A DNA stretch of 47,961 bases from Acanthaster planci (Eukaryota; Echinodermata; Asteroidea; Valvatida; Acanthasteridae): assembly GCF_001949145.1 (NCBI RefSeq), contig NW_019091404.1, positions 269,506 through 317,466 of the forward strand. The letters are read 5' to 3'. Positions 19,611 through 30,252 of this stretch are shown piece by piece; the first letter of the stretch is position 1, and every line of letters starts with the position of its first letter. The translations under genes and the position numbers were made by a program. Below the pieces are notes generated by a model that was not told where the DNA came from, ran no database searches, and saw nothing but the letters and a program-made list of their open reading frames with translations.

Positions 19611-22600
19611 TCACTCCTTCTTGGCCTTGGTGTCCTCCCGATGATGGAGGAAGATGAGGCTGAATAAGAAGAGACCGAACATCATGGAGAAGCTACTGGC
19701 GTAGTAGGGGAATGCCGAGGGGATGAAACGCTCAAACTGGGTGTGCTCCCACGGCCGGACAGAAACCTTGAGGGGGGGACGATTAAAAAAAACCAAAGAA
19801 AGAAAATGGTTAGTCTGGTGTGGCTGATGGGCTAAAATGCTCTAACTAGGTGCTCTACCTCGGCCAAACAGAAACCTGAGGGGGCAAAGAAAATCCAAAA
19901 GGATGAATGTTCAGTCTGGCCATGCTGATGGGATGAGCCGCTTCGATTGGGTATGCTCTTACAGCCGGACAGAAATTTTGAGGGGGCAATTGGAATCCAT
20001 GACGGTGAATCGAGCGTACTCCCACCACCGGACAGAAACTTGGAGGGTTTTCATACATGTGATAGTTCTGGCTGCCACTGGAAATGAAATGGACCTCTGC
20101 CAAAGCCGATGGCGGGAATCTACAGCCAATATTGTATATTTGTGTGATGCCGTCGGCCCAGCCGGTACACACGCGGCTCTCCTGCGTCGGGCTTGGTTGC
20201 TCGTGTGCACTCTGGTACCACAATACGGACTCGTGGCATGACCAAGAGCTGGCGGGTGTTTGTGTAGCAGCAACGGACAGATTTCTTCCTCACCTGAGTT
20301 GTGCTGTACAGATGGGTGTAACCGATGCGATTGTAGTCCACCGTGACGAAATTTCGAAATCGTGTATTGGAAAAACCCCAACCCATGCAATCCACTTGTG
20401 GCTCAACAACCTCGTCTCCATGACGTCGTACTGATCATTATCGGTTGAATGTCTCGCCAATGCCAAGTTGGTCGCGGGAACGAACTTGTATTGCGGGGAT
20501 TTCCCAAATGTGGTCACTGCCGCTTTTAACCTGCTGATGAGAAATGTGTTTGGGTGTAACCGGTGGCCGCAGTGTGTAAAACATCATCATCGAAGCTGCA
20601 TATTTTTGCAATTGCTGTGCCGTTTCGAGTGATCGAACCATGTTTAGTGGTCGTTCATGTCGTTACATATAGTTTAGCAGACGGTACCGATCAATCTCTG
20701 GATCTGATCCGCGTCAAGTGCGACGTGACTGAGTTGGGACTGACATGGCAGAAGGCTTCACAAACATAAGACCTATGTGCGCTGACAAGCGTCCACGCAC
20801 AATGGCGGCGTTTCTTGAGGCTCATCAGCGTAAAACACCCGAGCAAGGCACAAGAGAGATTCTAGACGATCTGGAGCAGGTGGTGTTGAAAGACCTGTGC
20901 ATTTACGGTGGGAGCCTCAGTCTCACTGCCCTAAACGAGGCCCTGATAGATGACGGTCACATTGGCGAGGGTTCGTCCGAGCAGGCACTTCGGCACTTCT
21001 TGACTGTCCGCTCCCCTCACAATGTCAAACTCTTCTGTCTGGAGGAAGATTCTAAGCGTGATGAATGCACTGTCAGGTAGCATTTGTAGAGTTTTAACAA
21101 ATATTTTTAGAGATTGTTAATAATTTTGGGCTTAAACTTGATTGTTGAAGGAAGGGTATCACAGATTGACATGCTTAGCCTCAAAAACAAAGATAAAGCA
21201 GCACCCAGGGCTTTCACTTAGACGAGTCCATCACAAGTCTCCGTTGGTCCCTGCAAGTTCATCTAAATGTTATACCCAGCAAGAAATGAGACCGAGGGGT
21301 ACCCCCCCCCAACATGTCCAATCCCTATACACATTCCAGACTATTGTTACTCAGCACATCCCCCCCCCCAAGATGTCTGAAAGGAATTCCCCAGATTCCT
21401 GCAAGACAATGACCAACACAAAGCAGGGGGGTTCTCTCCGTCTCATACCTTGCTGCATATGCTAAATGTTGTGGCATTGGGCAAGTCACTGTACCTCTCC
21501 CCATAAATGGGTTCTAATATGAGCAGGGAGAAAAATTTAAGTCTGGTGGCATGTGAGCTGCCTACACCAAGCCACCTGCTTTCTAGGGAGCTGAGAGGGT
21601 TTCAGGAATGTTTTGGGATAATTGGCTAATGACATGTGTGCCATGAGCACACATACTGGTCCCATAGCTGTGGGGACTATACTTGTTGAACACAGTTTCA
21701 TTATGGTGAGAATTTTTGTTTCCATAAAAAACTGTCTCGTTAAACATTTGGTTGGCTAGGGCACTAGAACTGTTGGAGATGTGTGCATTATAAATGAATA
21801 GCCATCATTAGTGCGTACTGTTATTCATTATTCAAGGGCCAAGACGGATGCCGTTCTCTGCAAATCTTACAACCCCAAGCAGGACTCTTGCAAGGAAGGC
21901 GGCAGCTGCAGGGCCTTCCACCTGTGCATTCACTTTGTTTCAAATAAATGCCGGAGAGGTGCTAAGTGTGGCTGGCCACACCATCTCCGGACCCCCCACA
22001 ACCTCGGTGTTTTGATGGAGAACGGATTGTCAGGGCTGGACGATGATGACATCTTGCAGGTATTTTTGTGGGTTGCAGGTNTTGAGGGGGCAAAGAAAAT
22101 CCAAAAGGATGAATGTTCAGTCTGGCCATGCTGATGGGATGAGCCGCTTCGATTGGGTATGCTCTTACAGCCGGACAGAAATTTTGAGGGGGCAACTGAA
22201 ATCCATGGCGGTGAATCGAGCGTACTCCCACCACTGGACAGAAACTTGGAGGGTCGTGAAAATGGGGACACCGTCTAAACTAGTGCAGGACCGGTTTTCA
22301 TACATGTGATAGTTCTGGCTGCCACTGGAAATGAAATGGACCTCTGCCAAAGCCGATGGCGGGAATCTACAGCCAATATTGTATATTTGTGTGATGCCGT
22401 CGGCCCAGCCGGTACACACGCGGCTCTCCTGCGTCGGGCTTGGTTGCTTGTGTGCACTCTGGTACCACAATACGGACTCGTGGCATGACCAAGAGCTGGC
22501 GGGTGTTTGTGTGGAAGCAACGGACAGATTTCTTCCTCACCTGAGTTGTGCTGTACAGATGGGTGTAACCGATGCGATTGTAGTCCACCTTGAACTGGAA

Positions 22601-25600
22601 CACGCCGTACACGTCGGGCAACTTGAACTGGGTGGAGAACTTGCCATCTTAAGGGGGCGAGGCAGCGGAAAAGAAAACACAAATTGGTAATGGAAACGAT
22701 TCCTACTTTCCTTGTCACTTACTTGTGAGAAGCAAAAATTACATGGACAAAGACGTGCAAAGGCATATCAGCTTCAAACATGCACAAGACACGATGAAAG
22801 CCTTTTGGGTGAATTGCATAACCCGAGGTGAGGTGGATATTTTTTCGGCCTCTGTGCAATGCAGAAGAAAAGGTGACAACTCACTCTTGCTGGTCAGTTT
22901 GGTCCGGATGAAGGGGTCGATGCGCACAAACTCCAGCTGGACATCAGTGGCTGAGAAGGGCTCCCACTTACCGTCCACTAGGATGTCGATCCAAATGTTG
23001 TACTCCTGAAATGGTGACATTGAAATCTGCCCTCTCAAACGGCTGCCGCATGGCTAGTACATCACTACAACCGTTGAAAATACATCAAGATAAAGTTCTT
23101 AAAATGCTGAAGGTTTGCCTAAAGATAAGACTATCTCACCACTTGATCCTCCACCGTGTAGGCAGCAGGGGTGTTCTTCTCGTTGACAAGGTGATGAGAG
23201 ACACGCTGGACGCGGAGCACTCCTTTCTCCTTGAACACCCAGCCGGACAGGGCCAAAGCTAGCTCCTGGTTGCCCGAGCGACCCGATCTGAAAATATGGC
23301 AAAAAATTAACGACCCCCTCCTTGTATCACTCGCTGCTCCACCCCCTCCCAATATAGTGTCCCTAGTTCAAAAAATCTGCAAGGTGAATTGAAAGGTTGA
23401 GTTTTGTCCATGTTAAAAATCATTCCCCAAAATATCAAGATCACAGAGTTAAACAATACCATAAAGTCTTTCCAAAGGTAACCTCAGGGAACTCGATGGT
23501 AGGTTCTAAGCATACTTTTGGTTTTAACCATTGAAAAGCAAATAAATACTTCACTTAGACCAACTAAAAATTGTGCAATGTGTCCTTCCTGCAATTAGTT
23601 ATCAACTGATCTGTAAATTACTAATCAGTATCCACTTAGCATAAGCATATAACTTAGGATGAAACATGCTTAGCATACAGCTTTGTCGTGCAGTTTTTGC
23701 TCCGTAAAAGTAGAGCCTGACCTTTCACCCTCCTTACAAAACTGATTACTGCTAGCACACTACTTGCAAGACAACTGTCACACCGTGTAGTGAAATTTCT
23801 ACATAGACCGGTCAAACATTACTTTGCTTAGCAGACTTGAGACTCACTTGGGGGATCCCGGGGCGGCCTTCTGCACTGAGGCCTGAAAGAACCGATCGCT
23901 AAACATGTCCAGGGAGCCGCTGAAGACCACCCGGGCGTTGTTGCGGGCCTGCAGGGCCGCCAGCAGCAGGGTGTTGGTGCCCACGGCGTGGGGGTAGTCC
24001 GTCACGTCCTTGGTAGGGTTGTGGGAGTAGGCGGAGGATGCGCCGTGCAGGACGTCCAGGACCAGGGGGTTGTCTGGGTCTGCAGTCATGCTAGGGGGGC
24101 AGGGGGTGGGGGNCAGGGGGGTGGGGAATGGGGGGGGGGTAGAGAGAAGAAACCATACAGTCATTGCCTACGTGCATGAGTACTTCCAACTGTGTTGCCT
24201 AAAGAGAGACTGTGACCTGGCTCACAGGATGTGCTCAACTCACTTGGCTGTGGCTTGAATTTACACAATAATATAGCAAGAGGCTGCCGCCACAACCATA
24301 AAGTTGTGTGTAATTTCAAGCCAGAACAAGGTAATTTGGACACAGCCCTAACCGTCGGCGACAGTGTGGCTGCTGAGTATGTGATGAACTGCCAGAGAAT
24401 TTCACACTTATGCACACAAAAATTTCCCACTTGTGATGGGTATTGGGAAATGAAAAAGTCTTCTTGTGGGGCACACCCTCTTTGAGAATCTGGTACACCC
24501 AGATTCAAGCAAGCATCGGTGACTGGCTGAATGTGACATAATTCAGCCATTTATGACCGAAACCTCCAAACATCTACTCTGGAGTTAAATACTAAGAAGC
24601 TCTTTGATTGATATAATCATAGAAACATTATATTGGGGGGAGGGTTGAGGGGTGGAGGGCTATCATTTGCTTACCCAACTCCACTGAAGAGGATTGGCAG
24701 AGACCTCTGGGAGCCAACCATGGTTGGGGACTCAATCAGATTGGCAGGATCGGCCACTACCAGAGTGTGCTATCAGAGGAGAAAAAAAAAGAAGAAAAGA
24801 AAAGAAAAATCAGACCAGACATTCTGTATCATCAAAAACCAGGCATAATTGTAGTAGTAATAATGTATTCATTTATAAAATGCAAATTTCATCCAGATAT
24901 GTTCAAATGCGCTGCACAATGAAGACATTAAATGTGGCCAAGCCAGCAGCGTACAGGGGTGTCTCAGGCAGCCACCAAACGACTCACATCCATCTATATC
25001 TAGTGGGGTCAATGAGAAGCAGTTATAGTTTTAGAGGTGGGAGGAATACCCCAGAATAGAAATTACCGGGTAAAACCTAGGGAATCAGGTAGGGACTGAA
25101 AACCCATATCCAAATGTGGACCGAGCCTGGAATCGAACCTGGGCCACAGAGGTGAAAGGCAAGGAAAGAACTCCCCGGTGGGTATTTCTGGGTATTTTTT
25201 GCTGTCATCTGACTGTTTCCAGATAGCAAATTTACTGCGGGAGTATCGGTTTGATGATAGAAAGTGCAAATTCCAACATGTGGGCATCTGGTTTGGCTTT
25301 GGAAAGCCACAGTGGTACCCCTCACTTTAGCCCTGTCTGAAGGATTGTGGATGCGGCTGGAAAACAGCATGTGGACTGATGGGAACCAATTCGCTCAGAT
25401 GTGCATGTTAATGTGGCTGCAGCCAGTCCCTATGGACATGGCAAATCCGGGCTAAAGCTCCAGCCTGGCCAGGCAACCTGGCAGCAGCGCCCTCAATAGT
25501 TCAAGCATGAAGGCATCAGCCCTTCATGCGTGGAATGCCAGCACTGGCCGAAGCTTACCAGTCCTTCATCGCTGACGTCGTAGTTGAGATGGTCGATGAC

Positions 25601-28600
25601 GGCTGTTCCTTCCTCGTCAAAATCAACTCCGCATTCTGTGCCCAGCTCCCTGATTGGTTCACCTGGAGTCAAAGCAAAGAAATGAGAGGTGAAACTTCTT
25701 CAGACAAGTGAGCGTATGTCACCCGTCATGACAAAATGAGAGTAACGTCACGTCCCACTCTTGTATTTTGAGGTTTCAAAGTGGAGGTCTATTTTTGAGT
25801 TTTGTAATATTTGGAAAGAGTGACCTGTCTCCTATTTAATTCCAAATATTTCGCAGGATCATATATTTAAAAAATTTTCTCAGCAATTCTGACAATAGCA
25901 ATATTTGTGCCTGGTCTGAAATGTTGAAATAATGTCGGGAACAAAGACGCAAAGCAGCCAGAATAAATGTCACATTGTCACCTTATACTTTTACCCCAAG
26001 AGTTCCAAATAAATACCACATAAAAGCTTGTTTTCTGCTCAATTCAGAAATACCAACATCTCATTTTTGGGAAATTCCGCCTTTCAGCTCAATTTGTGGT
26101 GACGGGTCGCATACTGCCATACCGGATTTTCCCAAAACAGAGTACATGCACTGTGTGAGATATTTCTGCTTGATTTTTTTTTTCATGCACAACCTTTGAA
26201 CCAGAGCACTGCCAAGGGGAAGGTGGCCAGCAAAATTTATGATTTTTTTTCATCTTGATTTCCAAGCAAATTTGACTAAAGTTCACCGAAATGTCAACTG
26301 TGTCTAAGCCCAGGAGCTCTTCCATGGGCCAAAGACAGATTCACGTCAACTACGTACCAGGACACACAGTCCTGACTCCAGAATCCACCTGAATCTGGCC
26401 AAACCGCACCCTAGATTTGAAGTGAAATTAGTTGATGTGGAAAGCAGCACACCGTTGCAATCCTGAATTACTTCCTGGTTGGATGAGTTTGTCTGTGTAC
26501 AAGACTACAAGATGGACAGAAACAACCAACCTATATCCGAGCTTGCAGCCACCAGCACATTTCCGCCAGCATCAATAAACTCAGTGATTGACCCCTCTGC
26601 GATCTGACCTCCAAACTCTGTGGACAGATAATAAACACAAGTTGATTTAGAAGAATTTGGGAAGTGTAAGCCACTACAGTGCAACAAATAATAAAAATTC
26701 AAATACAAAAAGTGTTCAGGGTACTCACCTTCTACTGATGGGCAGAACAGCACTAAATGCTCATAAATATATTCCCCGTAATTGGAGAGCTTTAGACCAG
26801 GGTCATCTGCTGTTTTAAAGGTTAAATCAAACCCACGGTCTGAAACAGAAACAAAAGTATTATGGGTCACGCAATACAATCAATCGTCATCATGAAATCG
26901 ACGGCAAAATGTATAAGCCAGTGTATATTTGACCCCAGGGCAGGATTTGACCGCCCACCATATTTATATGCTTTCGTTTTGGGGAAAAAGTTCCATATAT
27001 GGACGCCACTTGACACCCTGTGCACAAACACTATGAGACCGGACTGAAAAAGTGTTTTCTCAGTAAATGAATTTGTATTTTCCCTCCTAAATTGAACTTT
27101 TCTGGACATGTTTTTGCTTTTTGATGGCTATTATGTCACAGTAGGGAAGAATTACTGGTGTCCGTATGTGGAACTCTTCTTCACTTTTGTACCGGCCCAG
27201 CAACTGAACATGCACAACAAGTGCTTTGAAGACTTGGAAATTTATTTCGGAAGAAAGAGTTCCCCCTATGCGCAAACCCATCAGACCTGTCGGGAAAAAC
27301 CTAAGTGTTTCCTAAGTAAATGTTTTGGAATTTTCTCAGCTAAATTTTTCTTTTAGGACATGTTATTACACAGCTGGAAATAAGAACAGATGAGGGCAAG
27401 GCCATTTAGCCTCCTTGATCTATTCATTCTGAAAGGCACCAAGGCCTAGCACTAATTTGGATTTAGGGCACCAAGGCCATTTTTTACGGTTGAACAGCAC
27501 CAAAAAAATTAATACCACTGTCTTCCGTTCTTATCAACTGGAGAACAAGTGTATCAATAGAATCAGTTAAACTGATTATTATTCTATTTTTGTTCAATTT
27601 TCACCCAAAACACAAAAAAATTTATAAAGGCATTTTTTATGAACTTTTATGACTGTTCAGATAAAATTAGATTATCATGAACAGTGCCACTGGTAAAGGT
27701 CATTATTTCTGTCAAAACATTAGGAAGAATGCACAAAGCATGCAATAAATATTCTTAGCACTTTCTTGCCGAGTTTTAAAACTTATGCCAAAAAGAAAGT
27801 AAGTTTCTTTCGCCAACAACTGAGTTCTGAGCATCACAATGTCCGTTAGCTCTGACGTGTGTGTCTGATTACACCCAAACTGTACTCTGGAAATTGTGAC
27901 GATCAGGAATCAGTCGTCAGCACGCGTGTACCAACACGGCATACTTTTTGTGAATGGTTCGCTCTAAGGCCGGCACGCCATGTGACGTTGACTCCAGGAC
28001 ATTAATATACATTTCAAATTGCTTTTTGACAAGATGGCGACTTCGAGCTTGACAACAAGTGTTTCTGATTTGAAAGGGAAATTTCTCTTTTTTTCCAAAC
28101 CATAAGTAAACCTTAACATCATTATTGGAATCTCAGATTCTCACTTAATCCAAAGCCGGACACATTAACATGAGACAGTAGCAACGTGGCTGATTTCTGA
28201 GCTGTTTGAAGGAGGTGATTCGGCCAAATTAAAACGGCAATTTTCCCGAGTCTAACCTGTTGAAGTTTAGGCAAAATATCCCTTCGGCAGTTCGGCAAAC
28301 ACGTTATGGTCGAGTAGGCTTACCACTTCTTTTGATTTTTAACATGTTTTGGGGGTGTTGACTGCGTGTTGACGGTCTGTTGCGTGTTGTAATTAGCATG
28401 ACAGCCGTGAGGTGATGTATGGACATAACTACTTTTCTTTCGTAGAAGTCATAAGTAGTTTAGTAGCGATCAGAAACTGATAACATGTCCTAAAAAGTCA
28501 AATTTAGCAGTCATAAATACGGAGGGTTTTACTTAGAAAAACACCTAGAAACAGAAATTCAGACAGTCAGAAGTAGGCCTACGCAAAGTTCTTCACGAAT

Positions 28601-28840
28601 TTGATTAGGCTAGGCCTAATTACGTTAGCACTGGTTAGGTCTTCACAAAGTGACCGGTCTCCGCCATTAAAGAAGATTCTATTGCGCTGAAATTGCTCTA
28701 CCTTGCAACGACTTGAAAAATATCGAGTGAGATTCCTTTAAGCCCGCTGAATCCAGTAAAACTAGTGTCTTTCCTCCACCCTGAACCGTGGAGAGAATCG
28801 CTAAGACACTGCACAAAACGAGCACCACGCCGACGGCCAT
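19611..28840 (-). CDS. DDOST: DDOST / OST48, oligosaccharyltransferase 48-kDa subunit
   Basis: Non-catalytic subunit of the ER oligosaccharyltransferase that transfers the glycan in N-glycosylation. Ten minus-strand exons join in phase: 28702-28840, 26729-26839, 26531-26617, 25559-25662, 24675-24769, 23848-24090, 23140-23287, 22885-23005, 22541-22647 and 19611-19766 (436 residues; human has 456). The product has a signal peptide ([17 protein letters not shown]), [81 protein letters not shown] and a C-terminal membrane segment near [19 protein letters not shown]. It ends KAKKE, which fits a KxKxx ER retrieval signal. Intron 9 is disrupted in this assembly by a copied exon-9 fragment, a PARP12-like insert and an N. 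Introns also carry SINE and R1 repeats. Near-complete match to the family. Confidence 0.95.
19806..20053 (-). pseudogene. Three decayed tandem copies of the start of DDOST exon 10
   Basis: True exon 10 starts at 19766 with [14 protein letters not shown]. Upstream in the gene (higher coordinates) the same module recurs around 19862, 19964 and 20027, each with a ccggacagaaa-type core preceded by a gctc-type word, at spacings of about 109, 102 and 65 bases. Conceptual starts are VSVWPR then stop, ISVRL then stop, and [11 protein letters not shown]. Two of these modules recur in the duplicated block at about 22171 and 22235. They keep parts of the splice acceptor (ctcag, ccaag) but not an open exon, so they are relics of local tandem duplication. 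Confidence 0.7.
19877..20342 (-). repeat. Partial duplication of DDOST intron 9 and exon 9 (left copy)
   Basis: Nearly identical to 22083-22589. It contains the 3' end of exon 9 ([16 protein letters not shown] and its GT donor), but homology stops at 20342, so this exon copy has no acceptor or 5' part. The right copy has an extra 39 bases after 22254. The intact exon 9 at 22541-22647 belongs to the right copy. Confidence 0.85.
20339..22079 (+). pseudogene. Copied 5' end (exons 1-2) of the PARP12-like gene inside DDOST intron 9
   Basis: Corresponds to 7121-8326. It keeps about 400 bases upstream of the start, exon 1 and exon 2 with intact donors, plus a 533-base extra segment in its intron. 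The coding frame is open: exon 1 from ATG 20745 (GTG in the parent) or 20775 to 21076, and exon 2 at 21837-22059. Both CCCH fingers of exon 2 keep all Cys and His residues. A 6-base in-frame deletion removes two residues in exon 1. Nothing downstream encodes the other fingers or the PARP domain, and an N follows at 22081. It could be a truncated duplicate, an allele joined by the assembler, or part of a second full gene lost in the gap. The product, if any, would carry only two fingers. Confidence 0.8.
21237..21769. other. 533-base segment present in only one copy of PARP12-like intron 1
   Basis: Flanking bases match 8015/8016 of the parent, where the segment is absent. It contains C-runs (21301, 21361) and no clear terminal repeats; the only end repeat is aa. 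It may be an insertion in this copy or a deletion in the parent. No coding signal. Confidence 0.7.
22081..22081. other. Assembly gap (single N) at duplication border
   Basis: The base N lies exactly between the end of the PARP12-like copy (22079/22080) and the start of the right DDOST copy (22082). A one-base N usually marks an unresolved join. Another N occurs at 24113 in a G-rich tract of DDOST intron 5. Confidence 0.9.
24225..24350. repeat. Short MITE-like repeat (family R3), copy 2
   Basis: Has gctgtggcttgaatttacac inverted by gttgtgtgtaatttcaagcc and followed by tttggacacagcc, as at 12925-13035. It lies in DDOST intron 5. Confidence 0.6.
25070..25185 (-). repeat. tRNA-derived SINE (family S1), minus orientation
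   Basis: The minus strand reads tttcacctctgtggcccagg, gttcgattccagg (B box), ctcggtccacatttggatat and gttttcagtccctacc. It shares this order with 15485-15600 and 47848-47961. It lies in DDOST intron 4. Confidence 0.7.
26950..27375 (+). repeat. Two adjacent copies of dispersed repeat R1 in DDOST intron 1
   Basis: Copy one (26950-27175) has gccacttgacaccctgtgca, a cagtaaatgaatt block, ctggacatgttt and tgatggctattatgtcac. Copy two (27180-27375) repeats the theme with aagtaaatgttttggaattt and aggacatgttattacac. The first copy retains, uninterrupted, the site that holds a hAT insertion at 1605-1834. Confidence 0.65.
28460..28570 (-). repeat. Partial R1 repeat
   Basis: Contains gataacatgtcctaaaaagt and caaatttagc, almost the same as at 1488-1520, followed by a ttacttagaaaaacacc block. 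It lies in DDOST intron 1, close to exon 1. Confidence 0.6.
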
Positions 28841-30252
28841 GTTGAAGAGAGGGAGAGAGGATAAATAGTAGATAAACCGAATCGGTGATGAGTCCCAAGT
28901 TTGATGTTCAGAAGTCTCAGATTAATTCCAATATGATGCACGGATTTCCATTTTGGGGCCGAAAATACAAATGAAAAATCAGTAAGAACATGTTGCTATG
29001 TCTCTGTTGCATTACGTTGATATCTTGGAAAGAATGCGTTAAAGTGGAACTATTTTATTTGACGTGAAAATTCACCCGTTGCATGGCAGAACCAATCAGT
29101 TGCGGCCAACGTGGACTTTCCACTGACTCGGAGCAGACGACAAAATACGTTTGTTTTATCAACCAAAAGGCACAAGCTGTTTGGCCATACCTTTACTAAT
29201 GTACTGTTGTATTATAGTTGTAATTTGCTAATGTGATTTGGGAAGAATTTGAAGTCAAGCCTGTGAGATGAAAGTGATATATATCGAAAAAGTAAACTAT
29301 TTCCTGCTAACCTAAAAAGAAAGGCTGAATGCTCTTGCAAACTTTGACCTTTCTGGATTTTACGAGCTACCTACGGCCCGCGGCTTGTAGCGGTGCAGAC
29401 CACTAATTCAAGTGAAAAATTCTGGCCAGCTCATAAGCATTAAAAGTGCCCCACAGTATCTTTTGAAAAAGGAGATTGTTTTGCCCCCCAAATGGTGAGA
29501 TTGTGTAAATCCTTGCCAGGATCAACTCCCTGGGTCTTTGAGCTTTCATATGAGAGCAGAATCGCTAAAAACTACGGTTGAAAATGGTCCTAAGTGCCCG
29601 AAAAAGTTGAGGGTTGCCACTTGAAAAATGGCTGCAATCAGACTTCGGAAAAAATCACTGGCAGTGATTTTGTTTTGTGGGAATAATTTAAAATGTAATT
29701 GGTTAACCCACAAAAATTTAAAAGAAATTGAAAGATTAGTGACCAGACAAGCATTTCACTTGTGTTTTAGAAATCTCAGAGATGTTGGAGTGGATGTTAT
29801 TGGGCCCTGAACAGTGCTGATTTTACACTGTTTTGAATAAGCGGACTGTACTACAAGCAGCCCTAACGAGGCCACAAGCTGGGCGGTCTTCAAGTTATTC
29901 ATTGCCCGTAAAATAAGTGATTTGGACGCGGCAAACGTTTACGTTCTTCCGTATACGCGGTCACGGCAGTGTCCGAAAATTGTGGCAGTGGCTGCAAACA
30001 GCACGTTTAATTGTGGAAGTCGCTGGATTGCGGCTGCAGCCACCTCCCATCGGTGTATGTGTTATTGCCAGCCGCAGCCTTAATTTGGACAGTATGGTGC
30101 CCTTGTGAAAATCGAACTGTATTCGAATGAGGTCGATACTGGACTTCAGACGTCCCCATAAGACTTAAGAGCTCTTCTTTTTTTCATGTCAAACTGCAGA
30201 CAAAAAACACGAGAATTTTGCTGTTGTTTTCGAGACATTCCTCGATGTCGAA
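28841..30252. promoter_or_regulatory. Divergent upstream region between DDOST and the TTC17-like gene
   Basis: About 1.4 kb separates the two divergent start codons, so both promoters should lie here. No TATA box, CpG cluster or binding site could be assigned by eye, and no exon or repeat was recognised. Confidence 0.4.
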
